A DNA stretch of 64,000 nt from Hominicoprocola sp037419475 (GTDB taxonomy: Bacteria; Bacillota; Clostridia; Oscillospirales; Oscillospiraceae). Below are positions 52,337 through 60,123 of the stretch, piece after piece. The notes below the pieces were generated by a model. That model worked only from the letters and a program-made list of their open reading frames with translations. It had not been told where the DNA came from and did not search any database. The stretch's first letter is position 1; each line of letters opens with the position of its first letter. Location: positions 20,194-84,193 of the forward strand of contig JAXYYF010000110.1 of NCBI GenBank assembly GCA_037419475.1, in the 5' to 3' direction. The position numbers were made by a program, and so were the translations under genes.

Positions 52337-53335
52337 ATGAAGCTTTCTTACCTTGACCTGACAACAACGGATCCGAGCTATAATCTGGCGATGGAACAGT
52401 ATGTATTTGACTGCCTGCCGCGTGACCGGATGTACTTTATGCTTTGGCAGAACGACAATGCGATCATTGTCGGCAAATATCAGAACACGATCTCTGAGAT
52501 CAACGAGGAGGCTGTGCGTGAACGCGGCATCCGTGTGGTGCGCCGCCTTTCCGGCGGCGGCGCGGTCTATCACGATATGGGAAACCTGAACTTCACGTTT
52601 ATCACCGACGCGGGCGAGAACAATGCGCTGGATTTCAAGCTCTTCTGCGAGCCGGTCGTGCGCACGCTTGCGTCCCTCGGCGTGAAGGCCGAGGTGAATG
52701 GGCGCAACGATATTACGATCGACGGAAAGAAATTTTCCGGCAACTCGCAGTATCTGCGTCAGGGCCGCGTTATGCATCACGGCACGATCATGTTTGACTC
52801 CGACCTGTCGGTCGTCAGTCAGGCGCTTCGGGTGGATCCGAGCAAGATCCAGACCAAAGGCATCCGCTCTGTGCGCAGCCGTGTGACGAATGTGGCGGAG
52901 CATCTGCCGCGTAAGGTCACGCTGCCGGAGTTCCGCCGCACACTGCTGGAGAATATTTTGCGGGAGAATCCGGGCGAAGCGTATCCGCTCACGGCGGAGG
53001 ATCTTGCGGCAGTGGAGAGGCTGCGTGAGGAGCGCTACGCGACATGGGAGTGGAACTTCGGCCGTTCGCCGGTCTGCACCATGCAGCGCCGCCGCCGTGT
53101 GGATGGCTGCGGCCTGATTGAGGCCTACATCACAGTGGAGCACGGCCTGATCGCAGATATCTCCTTCCGCGGTGACTTTTTCAGCGCGGAGGAGCCGGAG
53201 GAACTGGCCAAACGCTTTGCGGGCCATACGCCGGATCACGCGGGTTATGCCGCCGCGCTTGACGGCGTGGATGCCGGACGCTATTTTGCGGGGCTGAGCA
53301 ATGATGAGCTCATCGACATCCTCTGCGAGGGCTGA
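52337..53335 (+). CDS. lplA: Lipoate-protein ligase LplA
   Basis: Adenylates lipoate and attaches it to lipoyl domains such as GcvH or 2-oxoacid dehydrogenase E2; 332 residues. It has the RRLSGGGAVYHDMGNLNF motif (near 70), the catalytic lysine segment DGKKFSGNSQ (near 130), and the C-terminal accessory domain. The ATG at 52337 is preceded by GGAGA at five bases; an in-frame ATG at 52325 contains that ribosome site. Terminator downstream. Confidence 0.93.
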   Translation: MKLSYLDLTTTDPSYNLAMEQYVFDCLPRDRMYFMLWQNDNAIIVGKYQNTISEINEEAVRERGIRVVRRLSGGGAVYHDMGNLNFTFITDAGENNALDFKLFCEPVVRTLASLGVKAEVNGRNDITIDGKKFSGNSQYLRQGRVMHHGTIMFDSDLSVVSQALRVDPSKIQTKGIRSVRSRVTNVAEHLPRKVTLPEFRRTLLENILRENPGEAYPLTAEDLAAVERLREERYATWEWNFGRSPVCTMQRRRRVDGCGLIEAYITVEHGLIADISFRGDFFSAEEPEELAKRFAGHTPDHAGYAAALDGVDAGRYFAGLSNDELIDILCEG

Positions 53336-53382
53336 CGCGCCGCAGAGACAGTGCGCGGTTTAGGAAAAATGAAATTAAGACG

Positions 53383-53414
53383 AAAAGGGCGGAGACATAA
53401 GTCTCCGCCCTTTT
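53383..53414. terminator. Bidirectional terminator between lplA and the alcohol dehydrogenase gene
   Basis: 14-bp perfect stem AAAAGGGCGGAGAC with GTCTCCGCCCTTTT, ATAA loop. Confidence 0.92.
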
Positions 53415-53471
53415 CACAAGAAAGATTGGCAAGAAAATGAACAAACAGTTGGAAGCGCGGCCCTATGTGCG

Positions 53472-54569
53472 TCAGCGCAGAAGGCTGCGGGTGTAGATCT
53501 GAAGGACCTCGTCGTAACCGGCCGGCTCGGGATGGCGGACAAAACGGTGCTTCTGCTCGGCAAATTCTCTTGCGTATTGCTCAAGCTCTTCGTAGGTCAC
53601 ATCGACATTGACTTCAAGAATGCTGCTGATGAAGTCGGCAAACTCATCCACGGAACCGAAGCCGCACAGGGAAACGATGCGGTTGACCTTGGCCTTGTCC
53701 TTGAAGATGCGCAGATACTCGCCTTCGAGCAGACCGCAGGCAAGACCGTGCGGAATATGCTTGTTGTGGGTGAGTGCGTAGCTCATGCCGTGGGGCAGGC
53801 AGGTGCCGGTCTGGTTGTTGGCCATGCCGCCGAGCATGGAAATGAACATTTGTGTCTCGCGGATCTCATAGGAGAACTCGCCCTTGCGCAGAGCGTCGAC
53901 CGTACCGGCAAAGGCCTGAAACGCAATCTCACACAGGCCGCGGGAATAGGGGTTGCTGGCCGTGGAGACATAGGACTCGATGCAGTGGCCGAGCGCGTCG
54001 AGCGCTGTGGCGCGGGTGAGACGGACAGGCATGCTCATCAGATAGGTCGGATCGAGGAAGGCGTAGCGCGGGAACACCCACGGCTTGATGGCCTGCTTTG
54101 TCTGGGTGTCAAAGCGAGTGATAACGGACCAGTGCGCGACCTCGGCGCCGGTGCCGGCAGTTGTCGGGATGGCAATGATGGGGAGGGACTCAAGCTCTTC
54201 ATTCTTGAAGAGATCGTAGGGCTCCATGTCGGGATTCTTCATCATCACGCCGATGGCCTTGGAGGCGTCGATCGGCGCGCCGCCGCCGATGGCGATGAGG
54301 AAGTCCGCGCCCTTTTCAAGGCCGACCTTTGCTGCGCGCACGATGGTTTCTACGCAAGGGTTTTCCTCGATCTCGGTTTCCACAAAGTAGTCGACGCCAA
54401 GCTCCTCAAGAACGCTCTGGACGTCCTCAAGCGCATAGTGACGGCCGGGCAGCTTGTATGTAATGACATAGGCGTGCTTGCCGCACTTGCCGAAAACGCT
54501 CTTGTTCTCCTTGATGCAGTCCTTGCCGAAAAAGACCTGGCCGGGCATCAGAAATTTAAAACTTTCCAT
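53472..54569 (-). CDS. Iron-dependent (group III) alcohol dehydrogenase
   Basis: A 365-residue NAD(P)-dependent dehydrogenase of the iron-containing family. The nucleotide motif AIGGGAPIDASKAIG is near residue 95. Metal ligands lie in RATALDALGHCIES (Asp and His) and in GTCLPHGMSYALTHNKHIPHG (two His). The substrate cannot be assigned. The ATG at 54569 follows GGGAGG at seven bases; a codon further upstream would be the ribosome site itself. It has its own promoter and LysR-type box, and is downstream of the transketolase genes. Confidence 0.9.
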   Translation of the reverse strand: MESFKFLMPGQVFFGKDCIKENKSVFGKCGKHAYVITYKLPGRHYALEDVQSVLEELGVDYFVETEIEENPCVETIVRAAKVGLEKGADFLIAIGGGAPIDASKAIGVMMKNPDMEPYDLFKNEELESLPIIAIPTTAGTGAEVAHWSVITRFDTQTKQAIKPWVFPRYAFLDPTYLMSMPVRLTRATALDALGHCIESYVSTASNPYSRGLCEIAFQAFAGTVDALRKGEFSYEIRETQMFISMLGGMANNQTGTCLPHGMSYALTHNKHIPHGLACGLLEGEYLRIFKDKAKVNRIVSLCGFGSVDEFADFISSILEVNVDVTYEELEQYAREFAEQKHRFVRHPEPAGYDEVLQIYTRSLLR

Positions 54570-54628
54570 GAAATAGCCTCCCATTTCTTTGATGTCTTTT
54601 ATAGAAGTGCGCCAGTTTTTATGTTTCT

Positions 54629-54658
54629 ATTGTACTGTTGATTGTGAAAAGAATCCAA
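54629..54658 (-). promoter_or_regulatory. Promoter of the iron alcohol dehydrogenase gene
   Basis: On the minus strand TTGGAT (54658-54653) and TACAAT (54634-54629), 18-base spacer. Confidence 0.7.
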
Positions 54659-54678
54659 TACATAATTTTTCTTTGCTC

Positions 54679-54693
54679 ATAGAGATAATCTAT
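54679..54693. promoter_or_regulatory. LysR-type operator upstream of the alcohol dehydrogenase promoter
   Basis: ATAG-N7-CTAT (ATAGAGATAATCTAT), ending 20 bases from the -35 hexamer. It is nested in a wider inverted repeat with arms TTTGCTCA and TGAGCAAA (54672-54704). Confidence 0.6.
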
Positions 54694-54707
54694 CAGTGAG
54701 CAAAGAA

Positions 54708-54752
54708 AAGGACGCCCGCTTTTCATGCGAAAAAGCAGACGCCTTTCTTTAG
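54708..54752 (-). terminator. Terminator after the split transketolase genes
   Basis: On the minus strand GGCGTCTGCTTTT pairs with AAAAGCGGGCGTCC (G-U pairs, one bulge) and runs into TTTTC. Confidence 0.75.
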
Positions 54753-54759
54753 AGGAGAC

Positions 54760-55704
54760 TTAGTTTTTCTTGCGTGCGACCAGTGCGATCGCCTTTTCAA
54801 CGATGCTGTCCACATCCATGCCGTGATCGCGGTAGAGCAGTTCGGGATCACCGGACTCACCGAAGCGGTCCTGAATGCCGACAATGTTCATCGGAACGGG
54901 AAGCTCCTGGCAGACGACCTCCGCGACCGCGGAGCCCAGACCACCGTAGATGGTGTGATCCTCAATGGTCATGACCGCACCGGTCTCCTTGGCCGCACGG
55001 ATGACCGCGGCGGTGTCGAGAGGCTTGATGGTGGGCATTTCGACCACGCGGACGCCGATGCCGCGGGTCTTGAGGATCTCGGCGGCGTCCATTGCCTTCT
55101 TGAGCAGAATGCCGGAGACGATCATCGTCATATCGCTGCCGTGGTTGAGCACCTCATAGGACTTGCCGATCTCGAACTGATAGGTGGAGGCATCGAAGAT
55201 ATCGGCGACCGGATTGCGGTGCAGACGAATGTAGAGGGGGCCCTTGAAATCCACAGCAGCATGCGCCACGGCGCGTGCGGAAACGGCATCGGAGGGCTGC
55301 ACGATCGTCATGTTCGGGAACGAACGCATGATGCTTACGTCCTCGATCGCAGCGTGCGTCGCACCGTCGCCGCCGACCTGAAGGCCGGCGTGTGTGCCGA
55401 TGATGGTGACGTTCAGGTTCGGGTAGCATACAAAGGTACGGACCTGCTCGCAGGCGCGCATGCTGGCGAATACGGCGAAGGTGGCGAGAAACACCTTGTT
55501 GCCGCAGCTTGCCATGCCGGCTGCCGCGCCGACAAGATTCTGCTCGGCGATGCCGAAGCTGAATTCACGGTCGGGATAAAGCTTTGCGAACTTTTCAAGA
55601 CCGCAGGTCTTGGTATCCGCGTTGCACACGACGAAATCCGTGCGCTCCTTTGCAATTTCGATCAGTTCCTGACCAAAGGCCATTCTTGTAGCAATAACGC
55701 CCAT
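54760..55704 (-). CDS. Transketolase, C-terminal subunit
   Basis: A 314-residue protein holding the pyrimidine-binding and C-terminal domains of transketolase. The PYR-domain glutamate lies in SFGIAEQNLVGAAAG near residue 50; RLHRNPVADIF follows the first domain and TIEDHTIYGGLGSA opens the last. It works with the N-terminal subunit encoded directly upstream (gap of 2 bases). Start: ATG at 55704 with AAAGGAG upstream. The sugar or sugar-like substrate is not evident. Confidence 0.92.
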   Translation of the reverse strand: MGVIATRMAFGQELIEIAKERTDFVVCNADTKTCGLEKFAKLYPDREFSFGIAEQNLVGAAAGMASCGNKVFLATFAVFASMRACEQVRTFVCYPNLNVTIIGTHAGLQVGGDGATHAAIEDVSIMRSFPNMTIVQPSDAVSARAVAHAAVDFKGPLYIRLHRNPVADIFDASTYQFEIGKSYEVLNHGSDMTMIVSGILLKKAMDAAEILKTRGIGVRVVEMPTIKPLDTAAVIRAAKETGAVMTIEDHTIYGGLGSAVAEVVCQELPVPMNIVGIQDRFGESGDPELLYRDHGMDVDSIVEKAIALVARKKN

Positions 55705-55706
55705 CC

Positions 55707-56549
55707 TTAATCCGCTCCTTTCTCAATATCTTCCAGCGCCTGTGCCAGCTGCTCGGCATTGGGGGCGGCGCCGTGCCATGCTGCGGCGTCCTCCATGAAG
55801 GAAACGCCCTTGCCCTTGACCGTTCTGGCAAGGATCACCGTGGGAGAGCGCATGGTGCGCGCCTCGTGCAGCGCAGTGAGGACCTCGTGGATGTTGTGGC
55901 CGTCGATGTCGATGACGTTCCAGCCGAAAGCCTTCCACTTGTCTGCGAACGGCTCCTCACGCATGATGTCGTTGACCCAGCCGTTGATCTGTACGCCGTT
56001 GCAGTCGACAATGGCGATGAGGTTGTTCAGGCGGTAGTGAGCGGCAGCCATCGCGGCCTCCCAGACCATGCCTTCCTGGCACTCGCCGTCGCCGAGCATG
56101 ACGTAGGTCATGTAATCCTGACCCTTGTGCTTGGCGGAGAGTGCCATGCCGAGACCGGCGGACAGACCGTTGCCGAGGGAACCGGCGGTCATGTCCAGAC
56201 CGGGGACCTTGTTCATGTCGGGGTGGCCCTGAAGAATGGAGTGATACTGACGCAGCGTGCTGAGGATGGACTTGTCGAAGAAGCCGCGCTCGGCCAGAGC
56301 GGCGTAGAGCACGGGGCAGGCGTGACCCTTGGAGAGAACAAAGCGGTCACGGTCCGGCCAGTCCGGATTCTGCGGATCGATGTTCATGACATGAAAATAA
56401 AGCGTCGTCACGACCTCGACCGCCGAAAGAGAGCCGCCGGGGTGGCCCGCTTTTGCGGTATAGATCATATTGAGAACGTCATGCCTGATCTCCAATGCTT
56501 TACTTTCCAGTCTTTTTACATCCTGATTGGTAAAATAATTGTGATTCAA
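55707..56549 (-). CDS. Transketolase, N-terminal (thiamine diphosphate-binding) subunit
   Basis: A 280-residue PP domain. It has the His motif GHPGGSLSAVEVV near residue 35, LSKGHACPVLYAAL, and the TPP/metal motif GDGECQEGMVWEA near 145. Split transketolases are common in Clostridia and often serve specialised sugar pathways in addition to the pentose phosphate pathway. The start is TTG at 56549 (MNHNYFTNQ) with GGGAGA about nine bases upstream; the nearby ATG is out of frame. Confidence 0.92.
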   Translation of the reverse strand: MNHNYFTNQDVKRLESKALEIRHDVLNMIYTAKAGHPGGSLSAVEVVTTLYFHVMNIDPQNPDWPDRDRFVLSKGHACPVLYAALAERGFFDKSILSTLRQYHSILQGHPDMNKVPGLDMTAGSLGNGLSAGLGMALSAKHKGQDYMTYVMLGDGECQEGMVWEAAMAAAHYRLNNLIAIVDCNGVQINGWVNDIMREEPFADKWKAFGWNVIDIDGHNIHEVLTALHEARTMRSPTVILARTVKGKGVSFMEDAAAWHGAAPNAEQLAQALEDIEKGAD

Positions 56550-56597
56550 GGTATTTCATCTCCCTGTTACAGTATTTTGCGGTGAATCGATGAGTTT

Positions 56598-56627
56598 ATT
56601 GTAACAATTGTCCAGACTGGAAAGCAA
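56598..56627 (-). promoter_or_regulatory. Promoter of the split transketolase genes
   Basis: On the minus strand TTGCTT (56627-56622) and TACAAT (56603-56598), 18-base spacer. No ATAG-N7-CTAT box was found here. The rest of the 343-base gap to the next gene holds only a short minus-strand open frame (56567-56815) that overlaps this promoter and matches no family I know. Confidence 0.5.
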
Positions 56628-56892
56628 TTCCGATTGACGATTATATTTATTAAGAAAGCCAATAAAGCCGGGCTCAGGGTTGCTTGCCCTGACCGGATGA
56701 ATCGGGAAAAGTGAGTGCTGACAAGCTCTTCGACGTTTTCTGCCGGTTTGGCAGAAAGAGAATCGAGCGGTGCTATTGCCCGATTGAAAAGTTCTATTGG
56801 ATTCCAAACCGTCAATGCGCGTAAAATAATGACGTGAAATCCCTTGCCTATCGTGCACTTTTATCATGTTACATAAGGAGAGGTTACCGGTT

Positions 56893-57816
56893 ATGAATTA
56901 TCCCAAAGCCATTACGCTCTGCGAGGTCGGTCTGCGCGACGGTTTGCAGAATGAAAAGACGCTGATCCCCACCGCTGAAAAGCTGCATATGCTCCGCGCA
57001 CTGATCGATGCAGGCTTCCCTGTCATTGAGGTGGGCTCGTTCATGCACCCCAAGGCCGTCCCGCAGATGGCGGATACCGACGAGCTGTTCCGCGAGATCG
57101 GAGACGTGCCGAATGTGGAGCTGCGTGCACTGATCCCCAACCTGCGCGGTGTGCAGCGCGCGATCGACTGCGGCTGCAAGAAGGTCAAGCTCAATGTTTC
57201 TGCCAGCCGCCAGCACAATCTGCGCAACCTGAACATGACGCCTGAGCAGAGCGTCGCGGGCTTTGCCTCCTGCGTCGAGCTGGCAAAGGCGAACGGCATT
57301 GCGATCTCCGGTTCCATTTCCATGCCCTTTGCCTCCCCGTGGGAGGGTCGCACGCCGGTCGAGGATGTGGACGCCATTATTGAAGCTTATCTCAATGTCG
57401 GCATTGACGAGATCTCACTTTCCGATGCGTCCGGCATGGCAGTGCCGAATCAGGTGCGTGAGCTGTGCGCGCATGTGCTGGAAAAGTACCCGCAGGCGAG
57501 CTGGTGGCTGCATTTCCACAACACGCGCGGCATGGCGATGGCCAACATCATTGCGGCTATGGATGCCGGTATGACGCGCTTTGACAGCGCGTTCGGCGGT
57601 CTGGGCGGCTGCCCGTTCGTTCCAGGTGCGGCGGGCAACATCTCTTCCGAGGATGTGATCCACATGTGCGACGAGTCTGGTATTGAAACGGGTGTGGACG
57701 TGACGAAGGTCATGGCGGTGTCCCGCAGCCTGCGTGAGCTGTTGGGCCACGATATGGAGAGCTACATTCTCCGCGCTGGTCGTTCCTGCGATCTGATCGA
57801 AAAGAACGCGGAATAA
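56893..57816 (+). CDS. HMG-CoA lyase-family (HMGL-like) aldolase
   Basis: A 307-residue TIM-barrel carbon-carbon lyase of the DRE-TIM family. It has the metal and catalytic segment EVGLRDGLQNEK (residues 11-22), HFHNTRGMAMAN with the metal histidines, and the glycine loop GLGGCPFVPGAAGNISSED (near 235) with the HMG-CoA lyase cysteine. Whether it cleaves HMG-CoA or a related 3-hydroxy-3-methyl acyl-CoA is not known. The ATG at 56893 follows AAGGAGAGG. It is near a 3-hydroxyisobutyrate-dehydrogenase-like gene and a TAXI transporter. Confidence 0.87.
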   Translation: MNYPKAITLCEVGLRDGLQNEKTLIPTAEKLHMLRALIDAGFPVIEVGSFMHPKAVPQMADTDELFREIGDVPNVELRALIPNLRGVQRAIDCGCKKVKLNVSASRQHNLRNLNMTPEQSVAGFASCVELAKANGIAISGSISMPFASPWEGRTPVEDVDAIIEAYLNVGIDEISLSDASGMAVPNQVRELCAHVLEKYPQASWWLHFHNTRGMAMANIIAAMDAGMTRFDSAFGGLGGCPFVPGAAGNISSEDVIHMCDESGIETGVDVTKVMAVSRSLRELLGHDMESYILRAGRSCDLIEKNAE

Positions 57817-57846
57817 ACGAACAAAAATAAAAGTTTCTTTCCGGAG

Positions 57847-57884
57847 AAAGGCCGCCGGGGCGCGAAGCTGCCCCGGCGGCCTTT
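57847..57884. terminator. Bidirectional terminator between the HMGL-like gene and the LysR gene
   Basis: 15-bp stem AAAGGCCGCCGGGGC with GCCCCGGCGGCCTTT, eight-base loop. Confidence 0.88.
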
Positions 57885-57892
57885 GCCGTTTC

Positions 57893-58810
57893 TTATGAGT
57901 GCACCGTGTCGGACGGCTTATCCTCCGTGTATTTCCAATCCTCAACGAATTTGAGAAAGAGCGAGACGAGATGGGACGGCTCGCCGCGGTTGAGCGTCGC
58001 CATCATGATGCGCTTGTAGATCGGCTTACTCAGCCGGACGGCGGCAATGCCCTGCATGGAAAAGTAGTCCGTCTCCTCGGCGGGCGAGACGCAGATGCCG
58101 AGCCCCGTGCGGATAAGGCTTATCATGATCGGCGTAGATTCCACGCAGCCGATCACGTTCGGGACAAAGTTCGCCTCCTTGCAGGCCTGAAGAAAATAGC
58201 CCTGCAGGGCCTGATTCGGCCCGTGGACGATGAAGCGCTCGTTTTTCAGCTCCGAGAAGTCGACGGCGTCCTTGGCGGCAAGCGGATGGGAGTGGGACAT
58301 GAGAATCACATATTCATCGATCCCCATTGGCTTAAAGCTGATGTTTGGAAAACTGTAGTTGGCGGGTTGGGCGACAAAGGCCACATCGATCTCCCGCTTT
58401 TCCAGCGACTCGAGCAGAGAAATGCTCTTGCCGGTATAGATGTTGAGCGTGAGCTGCGGATAGATGGAGTAAAAGTCGGAGATCAGCCGGTTGAAGTGAA
58501 TGGTCTCCAGCGCTGTGATACTTCCGATGTTGATGGTGCCGCGCTGGCAGTCAGAGTAGGAGAACATGGTCTCCTTGAGCCGCTGCGTGTCGCGCAGGAT
58601 GTCGGAGGCCATTTTAACAAAGGTCTCTCCCGCCTCCGTGATCTGGATCGTCCTTGTCGTGCGGCTGAAAAGCCGTATGCCAAGCTCCTTTTCCAGTCTC
58701 GCAATGTGCTGTGAGAGTGAGGATTGGCTGATATAGCAGCTCTCCGCCGCCTGAGAGAAGTTGCGGTATTTGGCGACGGCCAAAACGTATTCCATCTGAG
58801 AGATGTCCAT
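57893..58810 (-). CDS. LysR-family transcriptional regulator
   Basis: A 305-residue LysR regulator with N-terminal wHTH (MEYVLAVAKYRNFSQAAESC then SQSSLSQHIARLEKELGIRL) and a periplasmic-binding-fold effector domain (RGTINIGSI onward). The ATG at 58810 has GGGGAGG eight bases upstream; a longer in-frame start lacks one. It is divergent from the dehydrogenase at 59115, with a palindrome between them. It is the nearest LysR gene to the alcohol dehydrogenase and TAXI promoters and may regulate them. Confidence 0.9.
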   Translation of the reverse strand: MDISQMEYVLAVAKYRNFSQAAESCYISQSSLSQHIARLEKELGIRLFSRTTRTIQITEAGETFVKMASDILRDTQRLKETMFSYSDCQRGTINIGSITALETIHFNRLISDFYSIYPQLTLNIYTGKSISLLESLEKREIDVAFVAQPANYSFPNISFKPMGIDEYVILMSHSHPLAAKDAVDFSELKNERFIVHGPNQALQGYFLQACKEANFVPNVIGCVESTPIMISLIRTGLGICVSPAEETDYFSMQGIAAVRLSKPIYKRIMMATLNRGEPSHLVSLFLKFVEDWKYTEDKPSDTVHS

Positions 58811-58954
58811 TCCCGATGCCTCCCCTTTTGATTGATATTGTGGTGCTCCGCACATCCGCTGAAAAAGAGAGATCAGGGCGGGAAAGGCGGAGATTTATTT
58901 AAAAAATGGATGTTTTTATCTGGAATTTAAATTGTAGCGGCGGGGGAAACGCGA

Positions 58955-58972
58955 TATGATAGTAATATCATA
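58955..58972. promoter_or_regulatory. Palindromic operator between the LysR gene and the dehydrogenase gene
   Basis: TATGATA-N4-TATCATA, perfect 7-bp arms, about 145 bases from either start codon. LysR proteins usually bind such sites in their own divergent region. The rest of 58811-59114 holds no evident gene. Confidence 0.6.
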
Positions 58973-59114
58973 AATGTCGCTCCGGCGCAATACAAATGAC
59001 TGCTTTCCGGGGAATTGTCCGGTGCAGAACCGCGGGGAGCGGAACCGGATCGTCCACGCCGCGCGGCATGAAAACGGCAGCCATGGGCTGCGGAAAACAC
59101 AGAGGAGTATGAAT

Positions 59115-59996
59115 ATGAAAGTCGGTATGATCGGACTGGGCGTTATGGGCCATGGGATCGCCAGCAATATCATCAAGAACGGCTGGCCGCTCGTGGTATA
59201 CGATCTGCGCCCCGAGTGCTATGCGGATCTGCTGGGGCCGAATGTGAAGGCGGCTGGCAGTCTGGAGGAGCTCAGTCATGAGGTGGACACGATCCTGATG
59301 ATTGTCAACGCCTACAAAAACTGCGAGAGCATCATGACGGAGCTGCTCAAGACGATGCACAGCGGTACGGTTGTCAACATGAGTACGATCTCCATGGATG
59401 ACGCAAAGAAGCTCGAGGAGATGGCGGCGAAGGGCGGTGTGTCCATGCTCGACTGCCCCGTCAGCGGCGGCACGGCCGGCGCGAAGAACGGCACGCTGAC
59501 TATGATGGCGGCTGGCGCCGACGAGCTCTTCGAGGCGCACAAGCCGCTCTTTGAGAGCTACTGCGGCAATGTTGTCCACGTTGGTAAGGAGGTCGGTCAG
59601 GGTCAGGCGTTCAAGGCGGTCAACCAGCTGCTGGTGGGCGTTCACATGTGCGCCACGGCAGAGGCGTTTACCATGGCCCGCAAGTGCGGTCTGGACCTCC
59701 AGATCCTTTATGATACGATCAAGACCAGCGCCGGTACGTCCCGCATTTTTGAAAACCGCGGACAGTTTGTTATCGACCGCGATTTCTCCATTCGCAGCAC
59801 GTTGACGATCCAGCTCAAGGATACCGACATTGCCTGCAAGACGGCAGAGTCCGTCGGCGCCCCGGCGCTGCTCGGCAATGTGGCGCGCCAGCTCTTTAAT
59901 ATGTCCGTCCGTCAGTTCCCGCCGAATGACGACTCTATCGAGGTCATCCGCCTGTATGAAAAGATGGCGGACGTTCGGGTGGACGAAAAAGCATAA
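59115..59996 (+). CDS. 3-hydroxyisobutyrate dehydrogenase-family oxidoreductase
   Basis: A 293-residue beta-hydroxyacid dehydrogenase (3-hydroxyisobutyrate / tartronate semialdehyde reductase family). The N-terminal Rossmann motif is VGMIGLGVMGHGIA; the substrate motif DCPVSGGTAGAKNGTL is near residue 118; the catalytic Lys is in GQGQAFKAVNQLL near 167. The ATG at 59115 is preceded by GAGGAG at seven bases; the ATG six bases earlier is too close to that site. A hairpin terminator follows. Confidence 0.9.
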   Translation: MKVGMIGLGVMGHGIASNIIKNGWPLVVYDLRPECYADLLGPNVKAAGSLEELSHEVDTILMIVNAYKNCESIMTELLKTMHSGTVVNMSTISMDDAKKLEEMAAKGGVSMLDCPVSGGTAGAKNGTLTMMAAGADELFEAHKPLFESYCGNVVHVGKEVGQGQAFKAVNQLLVGVHMCATAEAFTMARKCGLDLQILYDTIKTSAGTSRIFENRGQFVIDRDFSIRSTLTIQLKDTDIACKTAESVGAPALLGNVARQLFNMSVRQFPPNDDSIEVIRLYEKMADVRVDEKA

Positions 59997-60013
59997 CAGG
60001 ATCCAATACATAC

Positions 60014-60046
60014 AAAACGCGCATGAACGAGGTTTATGCGCGTTTT
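60014..60046 (+). terminator. Terminator after the 3-hydroxyisobutyrate dehydrogenase-like gene
   Basis: Stem AAAACGCGCAT with ATGCGCGTTTT, 11-base loop, T-rich tail. Confidence 0.88.
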
Positions 60047-60067
60047 CTCTTGCGGAAAAGAAATGGA

Positions 60068-60094
60068 CCGGCAAAAGTCGTTCTCTTTTGCCGG
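60068..60094 (-). terminator. Terminator after the TRAP permease gene
   Basis: Stem CCGGCAAAAG with CTTTTGCCGG, seven-base loop; on the minus strand followed by TCCATTTCTTTTC, a loose T-rich tail. Confidence 0.65.
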
Positions 60095-60123
60095 CCCGGT
60101 TTATATGGAGTAAACGGAGGAGA

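Noticed and set aside
53472..56549. Assignment of the split transketolase and Fe-ADH to a sulfoquinovose transketolase pathway
   Set aside because: No sulfosugar isomerase, sulfonate exporter or related gene is nearby; the similarity is only at the level of a split transketolase.
56567..56815. An 82-codon minus-strand open frame between the transketolase and HMGL-like genes
   Set aside because: No family resemblance, and it overlaps the likely transketolase promoter; not enough to call a gene.
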